Assembly (NCBI GenBank): GCA_013822735.1
Contig: PNKZ01000003.1
Location: 372,001 to 436,000 of the forward strand
Length of the DNA: 64,000 nucleotides
Direction of reading: 5' to 3'
Origin: Pirellula sp.
Lineage (GTDB): Bacteria; Planctomycetota; Planctomycetia; Pirellulales; PNKZ01
Position 1 is the stretch's first letter; each line of letters starts with the position of its first letter. Positions 7,418 to 16,223 of this stretch are shown here, piece by piece. The notes under the pieces were generated by a model. It was not told the origin of the DNA, made no database searches, and saw only the letters and a list, made by a program, of their open reading frames with translations. The position numbers and the translations under genes were made by a program.

Positions 7418-8479
7418 TCAAGCATTCAGCTTCACGCTCGGATCGTCCGCCACGTTGACCCAGACGTGCACGTGCGGCTTGCCCCGGAAGTACCAGACGA
7501 ACGTCGGACCTTCCAAGCGCCAGTTGTCCCATACTTTGTCGTTGCCGATATCGGAGTCTTGGTAGAACGCGAGGTTGCAGGCATCGAGTCCGCCGTGCTT
7601 CTTGAGCGCGGCCATCGCTTCGTCTTGATCGCTGGTGCGATACGGATCGAGCAGCATCTTGAGCACCCCTTGCATGTGCTCCTTCTGATCGCTCGACATA
7701 TCCGCGACCGGCAGCCCTTGGAACTCGCCCGAGCTGCGGAAGCCGGAGGCTTGCTCGCGCGGGGTCTTGGCGACCAGCGCCTGCTTCTGCTGCTTGCCGT
7801 CGAGCATTTGGTAGACCTTGTTCGCGGCCACGGCTTGCGGCCAGAACACGTTGCCCGTGTGGGCGGCGTCTTCGTTGAAATCGCTGGCGGCATGGCCGTA
7901 GAAGATCGGACCGCCGAACGCCACGTGGTCGGTCGAGTTGCCGTCGCACCGCAGCGTCATGTGCCGGCCGGTCATCACAAACTCGAACTTGCCGTCCCCC
8001 GGCTTGCCGAAGATGGCAATCGATTGCTCATGGCCGAAGCCGCCGGCGTCGTCTTCCAATTGCTTGTCGATCTTCGTTTGCCATTCCGGTTGGATGAGCC
8101 CTTCGAAGATCTTGCGGACGATGTCGCGCTGCTCGTCCGTGTAGAACGGATCCTTGTGCGTAATGAGCGACGGTTCGGTAATCTGCCAATTGTTGGCGAC
8201 GAACGTCCGCAGCAGGCCGCGCTTCGGGTCTTGATGGTCCCACGCGAAGCAGACGGTTTTCTTCTGCTTCTCGGTGAGCGTATCGTACAGCGTTTTGACG
8301 AGCGTCTCCGGCGCACCGGCCGAAGCCGAGGTGTCTTTCGCGACGGCCCACAGCGGCGCACCACTGAGAGCAACGGCCGCGGCGCCCGCGGCAGCTCCGG
8401 CCGCGCTGAAAAACTCACGACGGCTCACGCCCGTGGGCGCTTCACGACAATCGGGACAAGCGGGCGTTTTACGTTCCAT
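7418..8479 (-). CDS. Tat-exported DUF3500 family protein
   Basis: 353 residues. The N-terminus has CPDCREAPTGVSRREFFSAA followed by an Ala-rich hydrophobic core, i.e. a twin-arginine signal (SRREFF) preceded by a CxxC pair. The mature part contains FEFVMTGRHMTLRCDGNST, the conserved heart of DUF3500, and a histidine-rich C-terminal strand (GKPHVHVWVNVADD). DUF3500 proteins are secreted and uncharacterised. Tat export implies folding, possibly with a cofactor, before export. Single gene with its own intrinsic terminator; divergent from the esterase at 8689. Confidence 0.85.
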   Translation of the reverse strand: MERKTPACPDCREAPTGVSRREFFSAAGAAAGAAAVALSGAPLWAVAKDTSASAGAPETLVKTLYDTLTEKQKKTVCFAWDHQDPKRGLLRTFVANNWQITEPSLITHKDPFYTDEQRDIVRKIFEGLIQPEWQTKIDKQLEDDAGGFGHEQSIAIFGKPGDGKFEFVMTGRHMTLRCDGNSTDHVAFGGPIFYGHAASDFNEDAAHTGNVFWPQAVAANKVYQMLDGKQQKQALVAKTPREQASGFRSSGEFQGLPVADMSSDQKEHMQGVLKMLLDPYRTSDQDEAMAALKKHGGLDACNLAFYQDSDIGNDKVWDNWRLEGPTFVWYFRGKPHVHVWVNVADDPSVKLNA

Positions 8480-8688
8480 AGCGCGTTTCCTTCCAATTCG
8501 ACAATTGTTCGCGACCGGCGGGATGCGGGCAGACGGAGAAGTCTCATTCTGCAGTCGCCTGCATTAGAATGAACCCCGCTGCGCGGAGCAAGTTTTTCCG
8601 AGCGGCGATATTATCGGCGGCCCGAGCCGTGCGGCTGCTCTCCAACTTGCGATTCTTTCGACTTCGTCAACCGATCGACTCATAAACG

Positions 8689-9531
8689 ATGCGCCACCTA
8701 TTACTCTGGCTGGGTTTACTCACATCGGCGACCTTCGCACGCGCCGGCGAACCGCAATTCGGCTCTGCCGAGCAAACCGACGGCGGCGTGCTCGTGCATC
8801 GCGTCGTGAGCGAACTGCAATCCGCACCGACCGAGTTGCGGGTATTGCTGCCGAAGGAACTGCCGGCGGCGAAAAAACTGCCGGTGGTGTACCTCTTGCC
8901 GGTGGAGGCGGGACGCGAATCGCGCTTCGGCGACGGGATGGCGGAAGCCGCACGGCTCGATGCGGCGAATCGCTACGGCGCGATCTTCGTCGCCCCGACG
9001 TTCGCCGCGTTGCCGTGGTACGCCGATCATCCGACCGATCGGACGCTCGCTCAGGAAGCATACTTTCTAAACATCGTGATGCCGTTCGTCGAGCGCACTT
9101 ATCCCGCCTTGGCCGAACCGCGCGGACGCTTGCTCGTCGGCTTTTCCAAGTCGGGCTGGGGGGCTTGGTCGCTCTTGCTGCGGCATCCCGACCGCTTCGG
9201 CCGCGCCGCTTCGTGGGATGCTCCGCTCACGATGAGCTGGCCGAGTAAATACGGATCGCAACCGATCTTCGGCACGGCCGAGAACTTCGAGAAGTACCAC
9301 ATCGCGCGATTGCTAGACGAGCGAGCCGAGCTCCTCGCGCCGAATCCAGTAGCTCCGCTGCCGCCGCGTTTGATCTTGCTCGGCAAAGGCAACTTCCCCG
9401 ACCACGAGCCGATCCATGCCCAACTCGAAGCGCTCGGCATCCCGCACGTCTATCACGACGGCCCCCAGACGCCGCACGTTTGGGACCGTGCTTGGCTTGA
9501 GCCGGCGCTCGACGCGATCCTCCAGCCCTAA
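8689..9531 (+). CDS. Secreted alpha/beta-hydrolase (esterase family)
   Basis: 280 residues with a signal peptide (MRHLLLWLGLLTSATFARAG). The fold is visible from LPVVYLLPVEAG, the nucleophile elbow GFSKSGWGAW (catalytic Ser) and a C-terminal HVWDRAW carrying the likely catalytic His. It resembles the putative-esterase group related to FrmB/Esterase D and to enterochelin-esterase-like secreted enzymes. The substrate is unknown; its location suggests hydrolysis of acyl or acetyl esters in the periplasm. Confidence 0.82.
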   Translation: MRHLLLWLGLLTSATFARAGEPQFGSAEQTDGGVLVHRVVSELQSAPTELRVLLPKELPAAKKLPVVYLLPVEAGRESRFGDGMAEAARLDAANRYGAIFVAPTFAALPWYADHPTDRTLAQEAYFLNIVMPFVERTYPALAEPRGRLLVGFSKSGWGAWSLLLRHPDRFGRAASWDAPLTMSWPSKYGSQPIFGTAENFEKYHIARLLDERAELLAPNPVAPLPPRLILLGKGNFPDHEPIHAQLEALGIPHVYHDGPQTPHVWDRAWLEPALDAILQP

Positions 9532-9585
9532 CACATCCTGATATGCATCAGCTCGTGCCGCGAACAGCTCTCCGAATTGTCCCGC

Positions 9586-9614
9586 TTGCGAACGCTTCGG
9601 CGGCGGCGTAACAT
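9586..9614 (+). promoter_or_regulatory. Possible sigma-70-type promoter of the PVC cytochrome gene
   Basis: TTGCGA (9586-9591) and TAACAT (9609-9614) are separated by 17 bp and lie ~95 bp before the ATG at 9709. Planctomycete promoters are poorly conserved, so this is a weak prediction. Confidence 0.3.
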
Positions 9615-9708
9615 AAGTGCATTCACTTTCCGGTGAACCCGCCCCAACCTCCCACCTTCGCACGCCCTTCCTCTGCCCTGTTTCCCGCACCTACCGGAGC
9701 CTGCGCTC

Positions 9709-12700
9709 ATGGCCTCTTCGCGTTCGTCGCTTCTTCTCGCTGCGCTACTCGTCTCGGCGTGCGGCTGGTTCGCGGCTCGTGCGGCGGAGCCGGTCGCCGC
9801 GCCGGCGACGGCTACCAACCATTCCGCGACGCCCAACCCCGCAGACCTCCTCAAGCAAGACTTCAAAGCCAATCTGCCGCGCGTCGCGCCGACGGAGCCC
9901 GGCGATGTCATGAAAGATTTCACGGTCGCCCCCGGCTTCCAGCTCGAGCAAGTCGCCGCCGAGCCGCTCGTGAATAGCCCCGTGGCCATGGAGTGGGACG
10001 AAAACGGCCGGCTCTTCGTTTGCGAGATGCGCGGCTACAGCGAAAATCGCGACGACGGCATCTCGCGCGTCAGCATGCTCGAAGACCTCGACGGCGACGG
10101 CCGCTACGACAAGAGCACCGTCTTCGTGGACAAGCTCCTCTGGCCCACCGCGGTCTTCTGTTACGACGGCGGCGTCTTCATCGGCGACGCCCCCGACGTT
10201 CGCTACTACAAAGACGTCGACGGCGACGGCCGCGCCGACGTTGTGCAAAACGTCTTCACCGGCTTCGGCACCTCCAACGTGCAAGGCCTCCTCAATTGCT
10301 TCCGCTGGGGCCTCGACAATCGGATCCATCTCGCCACGAGCAGCATCGGCGGCGATATCCGCCGCGCCGATCCCGCGAAAGCGAAGTTCTGGCCCGTCGA
10401 CGACAAGGATCGCGCCGCCCATCACGAAGCCGATTTCAAAGACTCCAAGCCGGTCAACGTTCGCGGGCGCGACATCGCCTTCAACCCCAAGACCTACGAA
10501 TTCCTGCTCACCAGCGGAGCGTCGCAGCACGGCATGTCGTTCGACGATTGGGGCCATAAGTTCGTCTCGTCGAATTCGAACCACATCCAGCAAGTGATGT
10601 ACGAAGATCGCTACGTGGCCCGTAATCCTTATCTCTCGGCTCCCGACGCTCGGCTCACCATCGCCGCCGACGGCCCGCAAGCCGAGGTCTTTCGCACCAG
10701 CCCCGTCGAGCCGTGGCGCGTCATCCGCACGCAGCTCCGCGTGTCGGGCGCAGTGAAAGGTTCCGTCGAAGGAGGAGGTCGGGCTGCCGGCTACTTCACC
10801 GGCGCCGGCGGCGTCACCATCTATCGCGGCGACGCCTGGCCCGCCAAGTGGCACGGCATCGCCGTCGTCGGCGACGTCGGCAGCAACCTCGTCCATCGCA
10901 AACGGCTGGAGCGCAACCCGGCGAGCCCGCTGGAATTCATCGCCCGCCGAATAGACACCGAGAGCGAGTTCGTTTCGTCCAAGGACCTCTGGTTCCGCCC
11001 CTGCCAATACGCCAACGGCCCCGACGGCACGCTCCACATTCTCGACGTCTACCGCGAAGTAATCGAGCACCCGGCGAGCATCCCGCCGATGATCAAACAA
11101 CACCTCGACCTCACGGCCGGCAAAGACCGCGGCCGCCTCTATCGCATTCTCCCCGACGGTTATAAACACCGCCCCTGCCCGAAGCTCGGTAGCGCCACCA
11201 CGCCGGAACTCGTCGCACTCTTAGAACACCCGAACTCCTGGCACCGCGAAACGGCGGCGCGGTTGCTGTATCAAAAGCAAGATAAGGCGGCGGTTGAACC
11301 GTTGAAGAAACTCGTAGCGGAATCGAAGCTTCCGCAAGGTCGAATCCATGCGCTCTATGCACTTGACGGTACTGGCATGTCGGCATTCGACGAAAGCACG
11401 ATTTCTCGCGGTTTGGCCGATGAACATCCACAAGTTCGTAAGCATGCGATATGGCTTTCGGAGAAATGGGCGCTCACCGATCTGACTTATTATCAATTGA
11501 CGCAACTGAGCAACGATTTGAATTTGGAAGTGCGTTATCAGTTGGCGTTTTCACTCGGTGATCGTCGGGCCTGCAAGCTCCGTGACACCGACAATTGGGT
11601 CGCGAAAAGACAGCGAAGCATCGACGCCTCGAAAGCTTTGATCAAAGTGCTGACTCACGATTCCGACGACCGTTGGATGCAACTTGCCGTGCAGAGTTCA
11701 CTCACGGACAACTTATCCTACGAATTCCAACAACTGACTGAGGATGCTTCGTATCGTAGTTCGGTAGGGGGTCGGCAGGTGATTGAGAGGCTGGCGGCGC
11801 AAATCGGTCTCCAGAACAATCCGGACGATATTGCAACCGTTGTCGAGACGCTGGACGAATTACCGTTGACCGAGACAAGTCTGTCGCTCGCGATCACGCG
11901 CGGCCTGATGCAAGGCTTGAAGAAATCGAACAGCGAAATCTCCAAGCTCGCCGCGGCCGGCAAGCTCGCCAAGATGCAATCCATCGTCGATACGATGCTC
12001 GCCAAAAGCACGGCAACCGCCGTCGATGAGAAGGCCGCGGTCAAAGCACGTCTTGCGGCCATCGATACGCTCGGCATGGGCAAATTCGCCGATCTGCAAC
12101 CGACGCTGAAAAAACTCATCGACAATCGCCAGCCGACGGAAGTGCAACTCGCGGCGCTGGCCACGCTGGGAAAATTTCCTGATGTCGGCACCGCCGACGT
12201 CGTGCTCGCCGCGTGGCCGGGCCTGAGCCCGCAAGTGCGCGAGCCTGCCTTGGAAGTGTTGTTCGCCCGGCCGGAGCGGATCGTCAAATTGCTCGATGCG
12301 GTCGAAGCGAAAAAGTTCGCCCCCGGCGATATCCCGCCGGCTCGCGTGCAAGCGCTCACGCGCGGCGGCGGCAGCGCGGCGACAAAAGAACGGGTCGCAA
12401 AGTTGCTCGGCAGCCAAATGCTCGGCCGTCGCGCCGATGTGATCGCCGCCTATCGCGAGGCGCTCACGATCAAAGGCGACGTCGAGATGGGCCGGCTCCA
12501 CTTCAAGAAAAATTGCAGCTCCTGCCACAAAGCGGAAGGCTTCGGCCACGAGATCGGCCCGAACTTAGCGAGCATCAAGACGCGCGGCCCGGATGCGATT
12601 CTCACCAACGTCTTGGACCCGAGCCGCGAAGTGAACCCGCAGTTCGTCAACTACACGGCCGTCACCGACGACGGTCGCACAATCACCGGCCTGATCGGCG

Positions 12701-12879
12701 CCGAAAGCGCCACGGCCGTCACGCTCCGCCGGGCCGAAGGACAACAAGACACGATCCTCCGCGTGAACCTCGAAGAACTCGCGAGCACCGGCCTCTCGCT
12801 GATGCCCGAAGGCCTCGAAAAACAACTCGACAAACAAGCCCTGGCCGACGTAATCGCCTACCTCATGCAATTGCAATAA
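9709..12879 (+). CDS. PVC-type haem-binding CxxCH protein (beta-propeller / HEAT-like / cytochrome c)
   Basis: 1056 residues. Signal peptide (MASSRSSLLLAALLVSACGW, then AARA); N-terminal propeller of the 'membrane-bound dehydrogenase' type (FQLEQVAAEPLVNSPVAMEW, then DLDGDGRYDKST); a helical HEAT-like middle (about 500-900); and a C-terminal cytochrome domain with one haem site CSSCH at 936-940 and the family tail ASTGLSLMPEGLEKQ. Such proteins are a hallmark of Planctomycetes and are thought to act as periplasmic redox proteins in carbohydrate breakdown, but their substrate is unknown. Codon use changes inside the ORF: bases ~11221-11900 (helical part) are visibly less GC-rich than either side. 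A repeat unit starts 1 bp after the stop. Confidence 0.92.
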   Translation: MASSRSSLLLAALLVSACGWFAARAAEPVAAPATATNHSATPNPADLLKQDFKANLPRVAPTEPGDVMKDFTVAPGFQLEQVAAEPLVNSPVAMEWDENGRLFVCEMRGYSENRDDGISRVSMLEDLDGDGRYDKSTVFVDKLLWPTAVFCYDGGVFIGDAPDVRYYKDVDGDGRADVVQNVFTGFGTSNVQGLLNCFRWGLDNRIHLATSSIGGDIRRADPAKAKFWPVDDKDRAAHHEADFKDSKPVNVRGRDIAFNPKTYEFLLTSGASQHGMSFDDWGHKFVSSNSNHIQQVMYEDRYVARNPYLSAPDARLTIAADGPQAEVFRTSPVEPWRVIRTQLRVSGAVKGSVEGGGRAAGYFTGAGGVTIYRGDAWPAKWHGIAVVGDVGSNLVHRKRLERNPASPLEFIARRIDTESEFVSSKDLWFRPCQYANGPDGTLHILDVYREVIEHPASIPPMIKQHLDLTAGKDRGRLYRILPDGYKHRPCPKLGSATTPELVALLEHPNSWHRETAARLLYQKQDKAAVEPLKKLVAESKLPQGRIHALYALDGTGMSAFDESTISRGLADEHPQVRKHAIWLSEKWALTDLTYYQLTQLSNDLNLEVRYQLAFSLGDRRACKLRDTDNWVAKRQRSIDASKALIKVLTHDSDDRWMQLAVQSSLTDNLSYEFQQLTEDASYRSSVGGRQVIERLAAQIGLQNNPDDIATVVETLDELPLTETSLSLAITRGLMQGLKKSNSEISKLAAAGKLAKMQSIVDTMLAKSTATAVDEKAAVKARLAAIDTLGMGKFADLQPTLKKLIDNRQPTEVQLAALATLGKFPDVGTADVVLAAWPGLSPQVREPALEVLFARPERIVKLLDAVEAKKFAPGDIPPARVQALTRGGGSAATKERVAKLLGSQMLGRRADVIAAYREALTIKGDVEMGRLHFKKNCSSCHKAEGFGHEIGPNLASIKTRGPDAILTNVLDPSREVNPQFVNYTAVTDDGRTITGLIGAESATAVTLRRAEGQQDTILRVNLEELASTGLSLMPEGLEKQLDKQALADVIAYLMQLQ

Positions 12880-12880
12880 A

Positions 12881-13103
12881 CTCCTCTCCCACTGGGAGAG
12901 GATGCCCGCAGGGCAGGTGAGGGTGACGTTGCGGAACGCTTGGTAATGGAGATGAGAAGACGTGGCGAAATAATTCGTTTCTAAAGGTGCTCTCTTTTAA
13001 AGTATGCCAAGCCCAGCGTCATGCTGCGCGACCCTCATCCGGCCTTCGGCCACCTTCTCCCAGTGGGAGAAGGGTTAAACGCAGCTCCCAGTGGGAGAAG
13101 GGT
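12881..13103. repeat. Long inverted-repeat unit, copy A (CTCCTCTCCCACTGGGAGAG family)
   Basis: The left half opens CTCCTCTCCCACTGGGAGAG and includes a second small stem (GCCCGCAGGGC). About 100 bp later its near reverse complement appears (CCTCATCCGGCCTTCGGCC, then CTTCTCCCAGTGGGAGAAGG), followed by one extra AGCTCCCAGTGGGAGAAGGG tail. Related units are at 22964, 23181 and 24406. The remaining bases to 13162 hold a pyrimidine-rich stretch (TTCTCATCCCCCTTATCTCC) like one at 15848, and no gene. Confidence 0.9.
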
Positions 13104-13162
13104 TCATCCCCAATATCTCCTTCTCATCCCCCTTATCTCCCTTTCTTCGTATCCAACTCGCG

Positions 13163-14530
13163 ATGAACAATATGAAGACCTTGCTATCTCTCGCGGTCGT
13201 TCTTCTTGGGACATGTTGCGCACAAGCTGCCGAATCGTGGCAGGCCGGTGCGGCTCAGGAGAAGATCACGCCTAAAGAAATGATGTGGATGTCCGGCTAC
13301 GGCGCGCGGACGGCGCCGGCCGAAGGCAAAGCCGATGAGCTAATGGCCCGGGCGCTCGTGCTCGAAGGTTCGGGCAAGTCGCGCGTCGTGCTGATCACGC
13401 TCGACTTGGTCGGCATCGATCGCGAACTCTCGCAAGCCGTCTGCAAGCGGCTCGAAGAAAAGTACGGCTTGAAGCGCGAGCAGATCGCCATCAATTGCTC
13501 GCACACGCATTGCGGCCCGGTGGTGAGCCGAAACCTCGGCACGATGTACGACATCACGCCGGCGCAATGGAAGCAGGTCGACGCCTACGCGAAGTATCTG
13601 AAGGATAAAATCGTCACGGTCGTCGGCAAAGCGATCGAGAAGTTGCAGCCGGTCGAAGTGCGCTGGGGGAGCGGCGTCTGTACGTTTGCCGTGAATCGTC
13701 GCGAAAACAAGGAAGCCGACGTACCGAAGCTGCGGGCCGAACAGAAATCGCTCAAAGGTCCGAGCGATCACGACGTACCGGTCTTGGCCGTGTACGACCT
13801 GAAAGGGAACCTCGTCTCGGTCGCCTTCGGCTATGCCTGCCATGCGACGACCATGAGCTTCAACAATTGGTCGGCCGACTACTGCGGCTTCGCTTGCTTG
13901 GAGCTCACGCGACGGCATCCGGACGTGATCCCGCTGTTTTGGGCCGGCTGCGGAGCCGATCAAAATCCGATCCCGCGTCGCGAGTACGCGCTGGCCGAGG
14001 CCTATGGTCGCCGCCTCGCCGCCGCCGTGCACGAAGCGACGCAGAAGCGGGGCGAAGGGGAACTCAAGGTACTGTCGGGCACCATTAAGCCGGCGTACGC
14101 CGAGATCGACTTGAAGTTTGCGCAAGTGCCTACGAAGCAAGAATGGGAAGCGCAGCTCGCCAAGGGAAACAAGTACGAACAAGGCCGCGCGAAGGCGATG
14201 CTCGCGAAGCTGGCCGCCGGCGAAACCATCGCCGATCAATATCCGTATCCCGTGCAAACCTGGCGCCTCGGCGACGGCCCCCGTTGGGTGATTCTCGGCG
14301 GCGAAGTCGTGGTCGACTACGCGCTGCGCCTCAAGCAAGAACACGGCCCGGAGCGCACCTGGGTCGCCGGCTATTCGAACGACGTGATGGCCTACATCCC
14401 CTCGCGCCGCGTCCTCACCGAAGGGGGCTACGAAGGGGCCAGCTCGATGATCGTCTACGGCCAACCCAGCCCCTGGCATCCGATGCTGGAAGAAGCGATC
14501 GTGGAGAAGGTCCGCGAGCAGGGGAAGTAG
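13163..14530 (+). CDS. Secreted neutral/alkaline ceramidase-like hydrolase
   Basis: 455 residues from the ATG at 13163, which gives a proper signal peptide (MNNMKTLLSLAVVLLGTCC, cleaved after AQAA). After the start, WQAGAAQEKITPKEMMWMSG and the zinc-ligand motifs NCSHTHCGP and GYACHATT match the N-terminal domain of the neutral/alkaline non-lysosomal ceramidase family. In planctomycetes such proteins are numerous and need not act on ceramide; amide or ester hydrolysis of a surface lipid is likely. The C-terminal ceramidase domain is reduced, so specificity is uncertain. It is followed by a strong hairpin. Confidence 0.88.
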   Translation: MNNMKTLLSLAVVLLGTCCAQAAESWQAGAAQEKITPKEMMWMSGYGARTAPAEGKADELMARALVLEGSGKSRVVLITLDLVGIDRELSQAVCKRLEEKYGLKREQIAINCSHTHCGPVVSRNLGTMYDITPAQWKQVDAYAKYLKDKIVTVVGKAIEKLQPVEVRWGSGVCTFAVNRRENKEADVPKLRAEQKSLKGPSDHDVPVLAVYDLKGNLVSVAFGYACHATTMSFNNWSADYCGFACLELTRRHPDVIPLFWAGCGADQNPIPRREYALAEAYGRRLAAAVHEATQKRGEGELKVLSGTIKPAYAEIDLKFAQVPTKQEWEAQLAKGNKYEQGRAKAMLAKLAAGETIADQYPYPVQTWRLGDGPRWVILGGEVVVDYALRLKQEHGPERTWVAGYSNDVMAYIPSRRVLTEGGYEGASSMIVYGQPSPWHPMLEEAIVEKVREQGK

Positions 14531-14568
14531 GCGGAGATCACATCGGAGCGCGGACTGCGCGTCGATTG

Positions 14569-14641
14569 GCGAGCGGCGGGGTTTATCCCCGCCGTCCGGA
14601 AAGCGCTCAGACGGCGGGGATAAACCCCGCCGCTCGCTTTT
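14569..14641 (+). repeat. Perfect 28-bp inverted repeat (REP doublet), possible terminator
   Basis: Arms 14569-14596 and 14610-14637 are perfect reverse complements with a 13-nt loop and four T residues after the second arm. Each arm is itself a small hairpin (CGGCGGGG and CCCCGCCG around a TTTAT loop), i.e. two REP units facing each other. It sits between the ceramidase-like gene and the small membrane protein gene and could terminate transcription from the former. Confidence 0.85.
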
Positions 14642-14673
14642 CGTAAGGGCATCCGCTGCGTATTCTAGCGGGC

Positions 14674-14817
14674 ATGTCGAGTTTCCCCCTCCACATCCTC
14701 GCCTCCGTCGCCGTTCCCATTCTTTGGGGCACGGTCGTGCATTTGCTGTTTCATCACGGCGTGGCGAAGCGGCGTACGGTGAAAGTGCCTGACGAGCAGG
14801 TTGAGCGGCGACAATGA
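14674..14817 (+). CDS. 47-residue membrane micro-protein coupled to the TSUP gene
   Basis: ATG at 14674 encodes 47 residues: one hydrophobic helix (FPLHILASVAVPILWGTVVH) followed by a charged tail (KRRTVKVPDEQVERRQ). The stop overlaps the start of the TauE/SafE-family gene by 4 bp (ATGA), the arrangement of translationally coupled partners. I infer a small accessory subunit or regulator of the transporter. No family recognised; the main support is the overlap and the clean helix-plus-basic-tail pattern. Confidence 0.6.
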   Translation: MSSFPLHILASVAVPILWGTVVHLLFHHGVAKRRTVKVPDEQVERRQ

Positions 14818-15701
14818 CGTTCGTCGCTATTGTCACGGCCGTGGCGATCGGCCTCGTCGTCGGCGTCATTCCCGGCATCTTCGGCGTCGGAGGCGGGTTT
14901 CTCATGGTGCCGCTGTTGCACGTGTTGGCCGGCGTGCCGATTCCGATCGCCGTCGGTTGCTGCTCGGCGCAATCGCTCGGCACCGTGACGACCGGCATGC
15001 TCCATCGTCGCGCCGCCGGCGAGCGCAGTTTGCGACTGGCGTGGCTGTTGTTCCCCGGTACGCTCGTCGGGCTCGAGCTCGGCATCGCCTTGCTCGAATG
15101 GACCAAACACTCCACGGCCCTGCTCACGATCGCCGGGCGCACGCTGCCGCTGATGGAAACGGTGCAGCTCGTTTGCTACTTGGCGATCATGCTCGTCCTG
15201 GCGGCCGTCGTCGGACTGGAAACGATCTACAACGTCGACGAACAAGACGCGCATCGCCGCGGCGCGCTCGACGCAATTGCCTTACCGCCGCGCATCATGC
15301 TGCCGGAGCTCGACGGGCGCTCCGTCTCCTTGCCGCTGGTGACGCTGCTCGGGCTCTTCGTCGGCATCCTGAACGGCGGCTTCGGCATGGGGGGCGCACT
15401 GTTGCAGGTGCCCGCACTGGTGTATCTGTTCGGCGTCGGCACGCATCGGGCCGTGGCTGTGACGCTCGCCTCGTCGTTTCTTACCGGCATCTGCAGCACG
15501 GCGTCGCACGCGTATCGGGGCAACGTCGACCTGCCGCTCGTCTGCTGGCTGCTGCTCGGCGGCACGCTCGGGGCGCAGGCCGGGTCGCTCCTTGCCGTAC
15601 GTCTCTCCGGTCGCAAACTGCGCCGCTGGTTCGCGCTGGTGATCCTCGCTTCGACCGGAATCATCGTGGCCCGGCTGGGTCACCTATTATTCGGCGAATG
15701 A
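14814..15701 (+). CDS. TauE/SafE (TSUP) family anion permease
   Basis: 295 residues, about eight membrane segments in two repeated halves. Each half starts with the family signature: GVIPGIFGVGGGFLMVPLLH and GILNGGFGMGGALLQVPALV. TSUP proteins export or import sulfite, sulfonates or other organic anions across the inner membrane. A soluble loop between the halves (DEQDAHRRGALDAIALPPRI) is longer than in minimal members. Translationally coupled to the preceding 47-residue protein. Confidence 0.92.
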   Translation: MTFVAIVTAVAIGLVVGVIPGIFGVGGGFLMVPLLHVLAGVPIPIAVGCCSAQSLGTVTTGMLHRRAAGERSLRLAWLLFPGTLVGLELGIALLEWTKHSTALLTIAGRTLPLMETVQLVCYLAIMLVLAAVVGLETIYNVDEQDAHRRGALDAIALPPRIMLPELDGRSVSLPLVTLLGLFVGILNGGFGMGGALLQVPALVYLFGVGTHRAVAVTLASSFLTGICSTASHAYRGNVDLPLVCWLLLGGTLGAQAGSLLAVRLSGRKLRRWFALVILASTGIIVARLGHLLFGE

Positions 15702-15720
15702 CGGATTAATGTCTGCGAGA

Positions 15721-15880
15721 AGGAACAGGAGAAGAAAAGGGGATCAGGGGGATGAGAAGGGGATGAAGAGAAAGAAGAAGGGGGAAGCTCAAATGAAGGT
15801 TCCGCTTGTCTTCATCAACCTCATCTGAATTCCCATCCCCTGATCCCCTTCACATCCCCCTATCTCCCATTCTTCAAAAA
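15721..15880. repeat. Purine/pyrimidine-asymmetric imperfect inverted repeat
   Basis: A purine-only run (GGGGATCAGGGGGATGAGAA and following) is mirrored ~110 bp later by its imperfect complement (CATCCCCTGATCCCCTTCAC and following). The pyrimidine half resembles the stretch upstream of the ceramidase-like gene (13115-13147), so this is probably a dispersed repeat family. No gene found between 15702 and 15998. Confidence 0.6.
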
Positions 15881-15929
15881 TACGCCGCCAATCCGCCGTG
15901 AACGGCCGCTCCCGGCCGCTGATTCCTGC

Positions 15930-15959
15930 TTGCAGGCTGTTAGGGCGATTCGCTAGAAT
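15930..15959 (+). promoter_or_regulatory. Candidate sigma-70-type promoter of infA
   Basis: TTGCAG (15930-15935) and TAGAAT (15954-15959) with an 18-bp spacer, ending 39 bp before the infA start codon. The spacing and -10 box are good; the -35 box matches TTGACA at four of six positions. Confidence 0.42.
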
Positions 15960-15998
15960 GCGTGCTTATTCCCATCTTGAGAGGTCGCCCGTTTTTGC

Positions 15999-16223
15999 AT
16001 GGCTGAAGAAAAAGAAGAGTCGATCGAAGTCGAAGGCGTTGTGACGCAGGCCTTGGCCAACACGCGCTTTCGCGTGAAAATCGAAGGAGGGCATGAAGTG
16101 ATTGCCCACGTCGCCGGCCGGATGCGCAAGAACTTCATCCGCATCGTCCCGGGCGACAAAGTGAAGGTCGAGCTTTCTCCCTACGACCTGACCAAGGGTC
16201 GGATCACGTTTCGCGAACGTTAA
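15999..16223 (+). CDS. infA: Translation initiation factor IF-1
   Basis: 74 residues, the usual length for IF-1. The S1-like OB fold is recognisable: [58 protein letters not shown] and the terminal FRER. IF-1 binds the ribosomal A site together with IF-2 and IF-3 during initiation. It stands alone here, not next to secY, rpmJ or rps genes as in many bacteria. A short acidic leader (MAEEKEESI) precedes the fold. A candidate promoter lies directly upstream. Confidence 0.97.
   Translation: MAEEKEESIEVEGVVTQALANTRFRVKIEGGHEVIAHVAGRMRKNFIRIVPGDKVKVELSPYDLTKGRITFRER

Noticed and set aside
9745-11169. 474-residue open frame on the minus strand
   Set aside because: Antisense to the PVC cytochrome protein propeller domain; GC-rich DNA creates long antisense frames.
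9709-12879. Frameshift or gene fusion artefact in the PVC cytochrome gene
   Set aside because: The reading frame is continuous and domain order is standard for the family; only composition changes.
13340-15142. 600-residue open frame on the minus strand
   Set aside because: It is the antisense of the ceramidase-like gene and TSUP start, composition is Arg/His-rich shadow type, and it crosses the perfect inverted repeat.
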